Part shown: positions 26,056 through 35,200 of the stretch, one piece after another
Position numbering within the stretch: the stretch's first letter is position 1
How the letters are laid out: each line of letters starts with the position of its first letter
Source: Chitinivibrionales bacterium
Lineage (GTDB): Bacteria > Fibrobacterota > Chitinivibrionia > Chitinivibrionales > WJKA01
Reading direction: 5' to 3'
NCBI GenBank assembly: GCA_014728215.1
Contig: WJLZ01000117.1
Span: forward strand, 1 to 64,000
Length of the DNA stretch: 64,000 bases
Position numbers and translations under genes: made by a program
Notes under the pieces: generated by a model
The model's input: the letters and a program-made list of their open reading frames with translations, nothing else
The model's database searches: none
Told to the model about the DNA's origin: nothing

Positions 26056-27443
26056 ACCCACCACGACTCCACTCCAAAGTTTAAATAGGCCCGAATATTT
26101 TCTTTGCTGAATGCCAGGTCAAAATCGAAAAGCAGCGTTGAACCGACATGAACACTGAGCCCGCCGCCGTAGCCGAATCTCAGATTGTCGGTGGTAAAAT
26201 TTTGAAAGATATCATCGGATACTTCACCGGCATCGATAAAGGCTTGAAAAATTATCCTGCGTTCGAAAAATTTCCAGATTGCGAAATGATATTCACCCGA
26301 AAAAAGAACAAAATCTTCGGCAATAAAGCGGCCGGCGTCATACCCCCGAACCGCGTCAGGACCTCCAATGTTGTTGAGCAGATAAAAAGGGATTTCCCTG
26401 TTTTCAAAGGGTTTTTTGAAGTTTCCTGCAACTCTGAATATGAAAAGGCGATCGGAAAGGCGCGGAATTTCCAGATAGGTTTTAAGGTCGACGAATGCAG
26501 TCATGAACCCGAAATCATCAACATTCACTTCATTGTGCACCCCACCGCCGATTTCGGCCCGTACGCCATTTACCGGAGGTATTTTTTCCCTTCGGGTATC
26601 AAGAATTACTCCGCCCCGTACTCCCAGAAAAAAAGGATCGCTTCTGAGGCCGGGAATTGAAGGGGCAAAGAAAAGCTCCTCTATCTCAGGCGCCTCATCT
26701 CCCCGTCCCTCGGATATAAACCAGGCATCGCCAAGGATGCCTGCCCAGGGAAAAATAATCCGATGCAACGGATACCGCATCGAGAGAATCAACTCGATGT
26801 TTCGTTGACCATAGATGCTTTCATTGCTTTCTCGGGTATCCGGTCCAATACCAAAAAATTCTTCATCTGGAATATAGCGATAGTTGATAGAGGTCCCAAA
26901 ATCAATATCACTATCGAGTATATCATATTTAATGAGTGTCAGATCTATACCATGGCGGTCAAGAGAGCCGTATCTGAGCATTCCCGATATCTGGAGTGAT
27001 GGGTCAAAGTTGTCCGTTGTGCTGAAATGTATTCCGAAACCGTCTCTGGGGAGATATGACGGCACAATAACAAAGGCCCGTCTTCCGAATAAAATGCCCA
27101 GAAGAACCTGGGCGATATTCCGTTCCTCCACAAAGTTGGCGACACCTGCACCGGCACGGGCCATCAAATAGATTGGAAGTGTCGGCATTCTTCCGAGCAA
27201 TGATACCGGATACTCCCATGCCGGGCGAGAGGGCCTTTTTTCAGGAAATGCTCCGGAATCGGCAAGGGTATCGGTTTCATCGTCTGTCCCACACATGCCT
27301 GCAGAAAGAAAACAGAGGATAAAAAAGGGGGCCAGAAACAGTCGTGGTGATTTCTTGTGTAAAGGGAGCGGTTTTTCGCACAAATGAGTATATATGTGTC
27401 GAAAATGGGAAATGATGAATATTGTACCATGTAATTGTTGCAT
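26040..27443 (-). CDS. Omp85/BamA-family outer-membrane barrel without POTRA domains
   Basis: The 467-residue product has a hydrophobic leader (about residues 35-50; LFLAPFFILCFLSAG) after an unusually long basic N-terminus, so the true start may be a later TTG. No POTRA repeats are visible. From about residue 120 the sequence is beta-barrel and includes the Omp85 lid-lock signature GGPDAVRGYDAGRF (about 365-378). The C-terminus is SWWVWQEE. Such short members are annotated as BamA/TamA-family or D15 surface antigens. First gene of a three-gene operon with the kinase-like and nucleotide-carrier genes, overlapping the former. Confidence 0.85.
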   Translation of the reverse strand: MQQLHGTIFIISHFRHIYTHLCEKPLPLHKKSPRLFLAPFFILCFLSAGMCGTDDETDTLADSGAFPEKRPSRPAWEYPVSLLGRMPTLPIYLMARAGAGVANFVEERNIAQVLLGILFGRRAFVIVPSYLPRDGFGIHFSTTDNFDPSLQISGMLRYGSLDRHGIDLTLIKYDILDSDIDFGTSINYRYIPDEEFFGIGPDTRESNESIYGQRNIELILSMRYPLHRIIFPWAGILGDAWFISEGRGDEAPEIEELFFAPSIPGLRSDPFFLGVRGGVILDTRREKIPPVNGVRAEIGGGVHNEVNVDDFGFMTAFVDLKTYLEIPRLSDRLFIFRVAGNFKKPFENREIPFYLLNNIGGPDAVRGYDAGRFIAEDFVLFSGEYHFAIWKFFERRIIFQAFIDAGEVSDDIFQNFTTDNLRFGYGGGLSVHVGSTLLFDFDLAFSKENIRAYLNFGVESWWVWQEE

Positions 27444-27685
27444 GATCCGCCCATTTCAAATTAACGGTATATTGTAAAGTGGTTAATACAGGGAACAGGT
27501 GCATATCAATTCACGAGAGAAAAGAATATGCCTCCACCGGATTAAGTAAAGAGCGTGTTATTGACCGTTTATCAAAAAGAAAAGAACTGCACCAGTTTTC
27601 CATAGAATAAAGCAAATAGCATACCATTGTTAACCTCGAAATGCGATCATGCAGAGCGGGGCGAAAGGATGTTGCTTTGAGTATG

Positions 27686-28627
27686 TCAGGGGTTTTTGAT
27701 TGGAACGGTGATCGTGAGGTTGACCCGTTCGGGTGAAAAATGGACATTTAATGCATTGAGCGGCAAGGGTGTTTGGGGAATGAGAAGATTGGTAAGGAGG
27801 GTGGCGCAGAAATTACCGAGGGATGCTCCAAAAAGGACATCGGAAGGATAGTGCTTCCGGGCCTCGACTCTTGCCCATGCTGTTGCGGCGGTGAGCAGGG
27901 AGAAGCCGACGGTGCTCAGGGTTTTGGCTACGGGGGCGATATCCATTCGGCGAACCATCTGTGCACCGACAGCGGCATGGACTGACGCGGTGGAAGTATG
28001 TCCCGAAGGAAAACTGTAGTCATCAGATTTGTCGGGACGAATACGATCGGTTTTTCGTTTCATGTGACGGGTAATCATACGATTGGCTTCAACCGCGCCC
28101 AATCCGGCGCCGACTCCTGTTATAACCGGCAAAACCCGGAGATCGGAATTCCCGAGTGTATACTTGAGAATCACGGCGGACTTGGCGCTGATTTGTGCTG
28201 CTTCAAGAAAACGATCGCTCGCCCGGCCTGCACGATCTGGTGAACCGAAAATCGGATTGGTTGAAGAAGCCCAATCGCTTATTGTCTTATCACCATTGAA
28301 CAAATATATCAAACCGGCTGCGGTGGCAGGTATCCAAAAGGAGGGAGAAGATGCGGCCTCAGTAACCGCTGAACTCACGTGCCTGACACCGGAATGTATC
28401 ATCGGAACACCATCGCGGGAGCCAATCCGATATGATGAACAACCGGTAAGAGAAAACAAAAAGATTCCTGCGGTAAGAAGAATAACTGATTGTGAAATGG
28501 AGCACATGCACAGGAATGATCTTGATAAAAATGACCCTGGCGATTTTTTGGAGCAGGAATTGGTTAAGCGTTTAAATTGCGATTTCAATGTGAATCTCTC
28601 CTGTTTTTCGGATTTTTGGGTTTCCAT
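27686..28627 (-). CDS. PAP2-family phosphatase, probable lipoprotein
   Basis: AAGGG precedes the ATG at 28627. That start leaves a 40-residue basic region before a hydrophobic signal and the lipobox SLTGC; an ATG at 28507 would give a standard 23-residue lipoprotein leader but lacks a ribosome site. The PAP2 motifs are complete: KRKTDRIRP (KxxxxxxRP), YSFPSGHTS (PSGH) and ARVEARKHYPSD (SRxxxxxHxxxD-like). Only one or two membrane segments are seen, so it is an exported phosphatase acting on lipid phosphates or undecaprenyl pyrophosphate-like substrates. Single gene. Confidence 0.87.
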   Translation of the reverse strand: METQKSEKQERFTLKSQFKRLTNSCSKKSPGSFLSRSFLCMCSISQSVILLTAGIFLFSLTGCSSYRIGSRDGVPMIHSGVRHVSSAVTEAASSPSFWIPATAAGLIYLFNGDKTISDWASSTNPIFGSPDRAGRASDRFLEAAQISAKSAVILKYTLGNSDLRVLPVITGVGAGLGAVEANRMITRHMKRKTDRIRPDKSDDYSFPSGHTSTASVHAAVGAQMVRRMDIAPVAKTLSTVGFSLLTAATAWARVEARKHYPSDVLFGASLGNFCATLLTNLLIPQTPLPLNALNVHFSPERVNLTITVPIKNP

Positions 28628-28818
28628 GAATCCCTTGTAAAACTGCAGACGTTTCTGATTTACCTGGTTTGTCGTATCTATAAAATAAATTAATGTATTA
28701 GAGAGAATCCGGTTGACAGGGATATGCGAAAAGTGGCCGGATATACCGGCCACTCCGCCTGCGGTCACTCATTTGTGCGATTTAAATGGATATTGCTGGA
28801 ACTTTGCGTTTTGCTCCA

Positions 28819-29145
28819 TTATTTTTGAATGGTTTCCTGTAAGATATTTTCTGCTTTTTCTGCAGCCTGTTGAGCTTCCCTGGCAGCCTCTTCAGCACGA
28901 TTCGCCGCCTCCTGAGCATTTTCAGATGCTTCCTGGGCATTTTCAGCAGCATCTTCAGCATCAGCTACACCGTCCGCCATGCCGTCCGCCATGCCGTCAA
29001 CCTGATCCTGCTGGACGCCATTTGCTACTGCATCTTCTTGCATGCACATTCTGGACGCCATCAAACTGCAACCATTCTGAAAAATCACCATTCCAAGAAC
29101 AAGGGCCGAGAGAGCGATCCTTTTTACCATCTGTGTCGCTTTCAT
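28819..29145 (-). CDS. Small Ala-rich coiled-coil lipoprotein
   Basis: AAGGAGTG precedes the ATG. The 108-residue product has a lipoprotein leader with FQNGC (Cys26). Two repeats follow: GMADGMADGVADAEDA, then heptad-like copies of AENAQEA, SENAQEA, ANRAEEA, AREAQQA and AEKAENI to the C-terminus. The heptads predict a long amphipathic helix, probably a trimeric or dimeric coil, reminiscent of Braun-lipoprotein-type spacer proteins, though the C-terminal Lys is followed by nothing that marks covalent attachment to peptidoglycan (it ends IQK). A sigma-54 promoter lies upstream. Confidence 0.82.
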   Translation of the reverse strand: MKATQMVKRIALSALVLGMVIFQNGCSLMASRMCMQEDAVANGVQQDQVDGMADGMADGVADAEDAAENAQEASENAQEAANRAEEAAREAQQAAEKAENILQETIQK

Positions 29146-29252
29146 TGTGTCACTCCTTTCCTTTTATAAAAAGTACATAGGCACGGTACACCACTTCTCA
29201 AGTTTTTACTTTAAGTAAATGTTGCATCGGGTAGTCCTCCACTTTTACATTC

Positions 29253-29268
29253 AGCAATTCTTATGCCA
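29253..29268 (-). promoter_or_regulatory. Sigma-54 (-24/-12) promoter
   Basis: The minus strand reads TGGCAT-AAGAA-TTGCT, identical over all 16 bases to the element at 17900. It lies 107 bases upstream of the lipoprotein start. The rest of the 29146-29443 gap is AT-rich with no gene. Confidence 0.75.
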
Positions 29269-29443
29269 TTTTATCTCTTTGCTGTTCCCTTTTTTAAAGA
29301 TTATGTCTGGCCCTGTAATTGCTAAATATTAGGGTGTGAACAATAAGGATTTGCTTATGCATAAATATTAACAAAGAAAGCGGTTTTTGTCATAATGATA
29401 AAATATTCGCTGGATCACCTGCGGTATAACAGGAATAGCTATA

Positions 29444-30355
29444 ATGTATATAATTATTATTATGCTGCTCTATATATTTTCCCTCGGATGTGTATCGGCG
29501 CCCGAAAGTAACCGAAACAAATCTTTATACAACTCGGTTTATTATGCTCAGCAAGCAGGGAGCATCATCGGGAAACCGGGAAAGCACATCGTGCAGGATC
29601 GGGAAACGTTTGCCCAGATAGCAAGAAAATATAATATCGGATTCAACGAGCTTACCGATCTCTATCCTGCAATCGATCCCTGGATCCCACCTGAAGGCAA
29701 GGAACTGCTTATTCCTACCCAGTGGATTCTTCCCGGAATCGAGAAACGAGGAATTGTAATCAATATAGCAGAAATGCGGCTTTACGATTTTGGAGACAGC
29801 GGCGCAACCATTTATACCTATCCCGTTGGAATAGGCGACAATACCTGGGAGACCCCGCAGGGTTCATTTAAAATCGTGACAAAAACAGAAGATCCCACCT
29901 GGTTTGTTCCCAAATCTCTCCAGAAAAAGTACGGGGTTAAAAAGATCGCTCCCGGACCACGGAATCCGCTGGGAAAACATTGGCTCGGGTTGGATAAGGA
30001 CGGGTATGGCATACATGGTACCAATTTTCCTCTTTCAATCGGACGGCGGGTTACTCACGGTTGTATCAGGCTCTATCCCGACGATATTAAGGAGCTTTAC
30101 GAGCGAACCGAAGAAGGTACGAATGTTACCATACTCTACGAACCGATAAAAATAGGGATGTTGAACGGAAGAATTTATGTAGAAGCTCATCATGATATTT
30201 ATAATAATATCGACGATTATTTTCTTCATGGTCTGGATTTACTTACCCGGTCAAACCTTACCTGGAATGTAAATATGAAAAAATTCCGGCTGACACTGGA
30301 ACGTAAATGCGGCTTTCCGGTTGATGTTACCGCTGAAGAATTCCCCGCCAGTTGA
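29444..30355 (+). CDS. LysM-type L,D-transpeptidase lipoprotein (ErfK/YbiS family)
   Basis: The 303-residue protein has a short lipoprotein leader with SLGC (Cys16), a LysM-like domain (residues 48-92; KHIVQDRETFAQIARKYNI, ELLIPTQWILP) and a YkuD domain (about 100-235). Its catalytic motif GIHGTNFPLSIGRRVTHGC has His and Cys in place. These enzymes crosslink peptidoglycan 3-3 or attach lipoproteins to it. The product appears complete and active, in contrast to the chimera at 12830. No strong ribosome site is visible (the upstream DNA is AT-rich). It is convergent with tamA. Confidence 0.92.
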   Translation: MYIIIIMLLYIFSLGCVSAPESNRNKSLYNSVYYAQQAGSIIGKPGKHIVQDRETFAQIARKYNIGFNELTDLYPAIDPWIPPEGKELLIPTQWILPGIEKRGIVINIAEMRLYDFGDSGATIYTYPVGIGDNTWETPQGSFKIVTKTEDPTWFVPKSLQKKYGVKKIAPGPRNPLGKHWLGLDKDGYGIHGTNFPLSIGRRVTHGCIRLYPDDIKELYERTEEGTNVTILYEPIKIGMLNGRIYVEAHHDIYNNIDDYFLHGLDLLTRSNLTWNVNMKKFRLTLERKCGFPVDVTAEEFPAS

Positions 30356-30408
30356 AGGTCTTTTCTTCTCGAATATGAGAACCGTAGTTTGTGTTTTTGG
30401 AAAAATTT

Positions 30409-32226
30409 TCAGAAGGGCATACCGAAATCAAAATACAATTCGACAAGTGATTGGTCTTCTTCCTTATCGAGCTTGAACCCGACATCGAAACGAAACATCC
30501 CGACCGGCGTTACCAGCCGAAGACCGGGTCCTGCACCGTATTTAATATCAGTCAAGTCGACAATCTCAGTATCCTGCCATACAAAGCCGGCGTCAAGGAA
30601 GCCTGCACCATAAAACCACCAGAAAAGAGGAAACCGGATATCGATAACATGAAAGACAAGCTGAACATTGCCACCCACCGGTTCGCCGGTTTCGTTGGTC
30701 ACTAGATTGTTGAGTTCATATCCTCGTACAGAGCGTGGTCCTCCGGCAAAGAATTGCTCTTGAGGGGGAACGATTTCACTTTCACCCCAGGGTTTTGCCC
30801 ACCCGGCCTCCACTCCCGTCGCAAAATATAGAATTTCACGCCAATGGGTATAGCCACTCACCAGAGCGGTGGTCTTTACAAACTGATTTGTTTCTCCTCC
30901 CCCCAGTATGCCTGCCACTTCGCTGGTTGCAAGAGCATATATGCCCTTGGTGGGAAGGAAAATGTCATTGCGCCGGTCATAGGTGAGGTCCACACCGATA
31001 CTCCGGGTGTCCCTGTTGGAAACATCTTCGGGAAGGGTGTCCAGCGATGCTGCTGAGACGCGGAGTACCTTCTCATACATGAGCCAGAAACGGTAGGCGA
31101 AATGGAAATCGGTCTGTCGACCAAGTGCGGCTTCAATACCGGCGAATTCACCGCTGAAACCGAGCGGGACTTCAAAGAAAAGTGTATCGATTCGCCTGTA
31201 GAAGGCGCTGAGACTGGTTTGCAGGGGGAAAATAAAAAGCCATGGGGTAGCGTATCGAAGGGCTGCTCGCTGCTCGATACCCGACAGTTCGCCTTCCAGC
31301 GTTATCCGGTGCCCCCTCGAAAGAAAATTTGCATAGGAGAGTTCCAGAGAGGTTCTGACCCGCTCGGTCGAGCTGTAGCCGATACCCGCTTCGAGGGTAT
31401 AGTAATCGGTTTGATCGATTGTAATAACAACCGGCACGGCCGTATCGATGACCGTAAGCGTTTCGGCCGAATCGGGAATGAGCGGTTCAATACGCACAAA
31501 TCGAAACAGGCCGGTGCGATATAACCGTCGCTGGGATTTGCGAATTCTTTTTGACGTGAGTGTATCTCCCGGTTCAAATTTCAGCTCTCTTCTTACCACC
31601 AGAGGTTTAACCGTTGTAAGGCCCTCAATGCGGATGTTTTCCACCATAATTCCAGGCCCCTCCGTTATCTCAAACCGGACGTCGGCCAGATACTGGTTTG
31701 AATCAATATCGACCCTCGGTTCAACCTTTGCCTCAAGAAAACCTGCCGCCTGTAAAATGTCCTCTAAGGTATCGGCATCATCATTAACATAGGCCATATT
31801 GAGTGGAGAATCGACTTCTGTTTTAAGAAATTCTGCGGCCGGGGAGTCGGTAATTACCGGATTAGGAGCAAGGGACAGAGAATCGACAACTACCCGCTTG
31901 CCTTCATTAATGTCGAACTTTACATCAACCCTGTCTTCTCCATCATCTTTAATTGTCCAGGATTCAACGGAAACATCAATAAAACCTTTGCTCCGGTGGA
32001 AACGCTCAAGCGCTCTGACATCCATATCCATCATGAATTCGGAAAAATCCGTTTTGCGGAAAAAACCCGCCGGCTGAAGATTCGTAATCTGCAGCAGTAT
32101 GTCCCGTGGGAATGTCTCATTGCCGGCAAAGATAACATCATCCACAACCGGCTTGGCCCGTCCAAACACAACGTCGACAGGGATACCAATGAGAATGATG
32201 CAAAGTAGTAATGCGCATTTGTCCAT
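30409..32226 (-). CDS. tamA: TamA-like Omp85 protein with POTRA domains
   Basis: The 605-residue product has a signal peptide (MDKCALLLCIILIGIPVDVVFG), then three POTRA repeats (about residues 25-105, 105-190 and 190-265; for example VVDDVIFAGNETFPRDILL and VENIRIEGLTTVKPLVVRRELKFEPGD as paired strands). The 16-strand barrel follows, with the signature FFAGGPRSVRGYELNNL and FDFGMPF at the C-terminus. It starts 24 bases after the tamB stop, so the pair is one operon in the order YIP1-tamB-tamA. TamA and TamB act in outer-membrane protein insertion and lipid transport to the outer membrane. Confidence 0.93.
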   Translation of the reverse strand: MDKCALLLCIILIGIPVDVVFGRAKPVVDDVIFAGNETFPRDILLQITNLQPAGFFRKTDFSEFMMDMDVRALERFHRSKGFIDVSVESWTIKDDGEDRVDVKFDINEGKRVVVDSLSLAPNPVITDSPAAEFLKTEVDSPLNMAYVNDDADTLEDILQAAGFLEAKVEPRVDIDSNQYLADVRFEITEGPGIMVENIRIEGLTTVKPLVVRRELKFEPGDTLTSKRIRKSQRRLYRTGLFRFVRIEPLIPDSAETLTVIDTAVPVVITIDQTDYYTLEAGIGYSSTERVRTSLELSYANFLSRGHRITLEGELSGIEQRAALRYATPWLFIFPLQTSLSAFYRRIDTLFFEVPLGFSGEFAGIEAALGRQTDFHFAYRFWLMYEKVLRVSAASLDTLPEDVSNRDTRSIGVDLTYDRRNDIFLPTKGIYALATSEVAGILGGGETNQFVKTTALVSGYTHWREILYFATGVEAGWAKPWGESEIVPPQEQFFAGGPRSVRGYELNNLVTNETGEPVGGNVQLVFHVIDIRFPLFWWFYGAGFLDAGFVWQDTEIVDLTDIKYGAGPGLRLVTPVGMFRFDVGFKLDKEEDQSLVELYFDFGMPF

Positions 32227-32250
32227 AAAGCTTCTCCTGTCTTTGTAATT

Positions 32251-35200
32251 TTACCAACTGAGCCTTACTTTAAGATCGATACTGGTATTTCCCTCCTGAC
32301 CGGCCCTTCCTACTAAAAAGAGCCATCCTGTTAAACGATAGACTGCGGTGACAATCTGATTTCCCAGCGCCGACAGTGCGGTGCCATAGGTAAGGGTCAA
32401 GCGCTCTGAAATTCTCTTGGTCAGCGAAACCTGCGCTTCGGTGCCCGTGCCAAAAACATCGCCGGTAATCGTGATGTCCTGCAATCCAAGCAACTGTTCG
32501 AGCCTTCGAGTGCCGAATCCGATCAACTGGTTTGCAGCCAGGCTTTGAATGCGGTCGGCCAGTTCACCGCTGACACCGCCCAGGGTTGTACCCAGCGTGA
32601 GGACACTGACAATATCAGGTTGACTGAGCGGCGGTTCGGAGTTAAGAATAACTTCCGGATTTTCCAGCGTGCCGGTAACGATGAGCGTAATCGTATAGGT
32701 CTCGGATTCGGGAACCTCGGTTCCCGGTGAAGGCGAGACTGTTACAACGTCGGTTGTTGCGGTTATAGAAAGCGATGGGTTAAGCTCCCGGGGATCATAA
32801 AACCGGACAAAGCCTTCGGTAATATCAAATCGCCGGTCAAGATAGAATATATCACCTTCAACGACCTCGACAAAACCGGTAATTCCCGGTTGAGCAGCAG
32901 TTCCGGTGATTGTTACCGACCCGGTAAGCTGCGTCTCGGCAAGATTCATATCAATATAGAGATTCCGCTCCAATCCAACGTTGACCCGAAGGTCCAGCTG
33001 CTGCAAAAATTCATTCGGTTCTGCAGGAGCGCCGGGACGTGGACGGGCGAGTTCGATGAGCTGGGGAACCCAGATCTCCTGAATAATCCGGGTCTCGCCC
33101 ATGTCAAGGTTTCCTTTCAAAAGGTATCGATTATCCCGTGATACCATACTCAGGTCGGCGGATTCGACACGGACAAGAGCCAGGTTTTCCATTTCCAGCG
33201 AAGCATCATCGGCATCAACGTTAATATTCATATAGGGAAGTCCTCCACCGGGACGCAAAGCGATCCATCCATTTATATCTATGCTGCCATCACCTAATTC
33301 AGTTTCCATCGATTGAATGACCATGGTATCCCCGGCTAATTTTATTCTTCCTTCGACCGGTCCGATTTCCGTATCGATGCCTTCAAAGGCAAATACACCG
33401 TTTTCCAGTCGCAGGGATCCGGTAGAGTAAAACCTGCCGTCCTTGAGTGTTATAGTGCCACCGCCTTGCAAAACACCTTTTTCAATCTCCAGACCGGGGA
33501 TGAACTGCTCGATAATCGATATCGGAACATCGGTAAACTCGAACTGGAGATCAGGATCGCCTCCCGACAATATTTTGTTTACCTCACTGAGTGGTATCAT
33601 GCCGCTGACTTTCAGAGAACCCCCCTGTTCGAAATAGGCATACCCGGTATCCAGTTGTACCGTATCACCATGCAATGTGCCTTTCCATTTCGATCGGATA
33701 ATTGTCTGGTCTGATAGTTCGATATTATCCGTTGAGAGCAAAAAGGTAAGAAGTGGTGTATTCAGCGTTCCTTCCAATGATGATGCGAGTTTAATTCCTG
33801 AAGCCGAAAGGTTCCATGGTTCATAGGTAATGGTGGTGGTTTTGATACCAATGTCGCCGTCAATCAACCATGCCGCGGCATTACGGCGCAGGCTTACATC
33901 GATACGTGCCGGCCCTCCCGAAGCATTGAGGCTGTCACCCATCATGCCGTCCAGTTCCTCGAGCCGGATTGAATCGCCCCGTACGGTTATATAAAAAGGC
34001 GATGCTCCGCTGGTGTCGATTTCGAAAGTGCCCGGGGAAGCAAATGGAATTCGGCCGTCAACGGCAATGTCGGGCACCGAATCGTACAGCAGCAGGTCGG
34101 CATGGGCCCACACAAAGGTGTCCCGGAGCGATGCGCTGCCGTCAATAGCTCCCAGAGCAATGCCCTGATAGGCGGTGTTGTCCAGACGAAAGTGCATCTC
34201 GCCGGTCATACCGGCGGGAGTACGGGCAATATCTGCCGTCGCATTGAGAACGCCCCCTGCCTCCATTTCAACGGGCGCCCATAGGAGAGCTGTTCCGATT
34301 CTGATCTTTTCAAGTCGCACTATGCCCTCAAAGCGCCCCTTTTGTATGATTCCCGATGCTATAATATCGCCACCGGGTTCTTGCTCTTTTCCTTTCAGGT
34401 CCACAAGACGGGTTCTGAGCTGCACTTCCTGTGAATCTTCGTGCATGATATAATACCCATTGCTGATAAGTGAACTTTTTGCTTTCTCCAGACGAAGATC
34501 CTGCCACCTGAGTTTATTGAGACTGTCCAGACTTACCTTTCCTTGAGCGCTCTGGAGAGTAAACTGTTCATAATACAGATTGTTACCGTTCAGTTCTGCT
34601 GTTACCGAGGGATTTGTCAGTGTCCCCGATGCATTGGCTTCGATTGTCACGGTTCCCCCCGCGTTGGGGATATCGAAAACATCGAGCGCGCTGTCAAGTC
34701 TTCCCGAAATGACGGCATAGGCATTTTCAATCTCAAGGGTGCTTCCGGGAATTTCTGCCGATGCGTACAGAGTATCAATGTTCATATTGAGCCAGGTTAG
34801 CTTTGGTGATGACACATTCATTTGAATGCGAGGGCTTAAAAGAGGCCCTGTCATATCTGCCTGTGCATACAATGCTCCTTCTATTGTATAACCGGTGAAA
34901 GATTTCGAGATAAGCGAAGGCTCGAGGATTTGCGCTGCGAGATTTCCTGTGATGGTTTCATTGGCGACAATGCGTCCGTTGCCGGTAATCCGGTTTCTGT
35001 CCCAATCGAAATCCAGATTCCACTGGGCGGTATCGAGAAGAAAACTGAGTCTGGCAGGACCGGAAACCAGCTCAGGACCGGCAAGACGAGCTTTGATATC
35101 TGCATATGCTGGAAGCGTTTCCAGGCCTGTGCCGGAGATCCGGGCACGCATGTCAACCTGCGCATCGGCCATAATCTCCCCGGTAGCTTCGGGGATTTGC

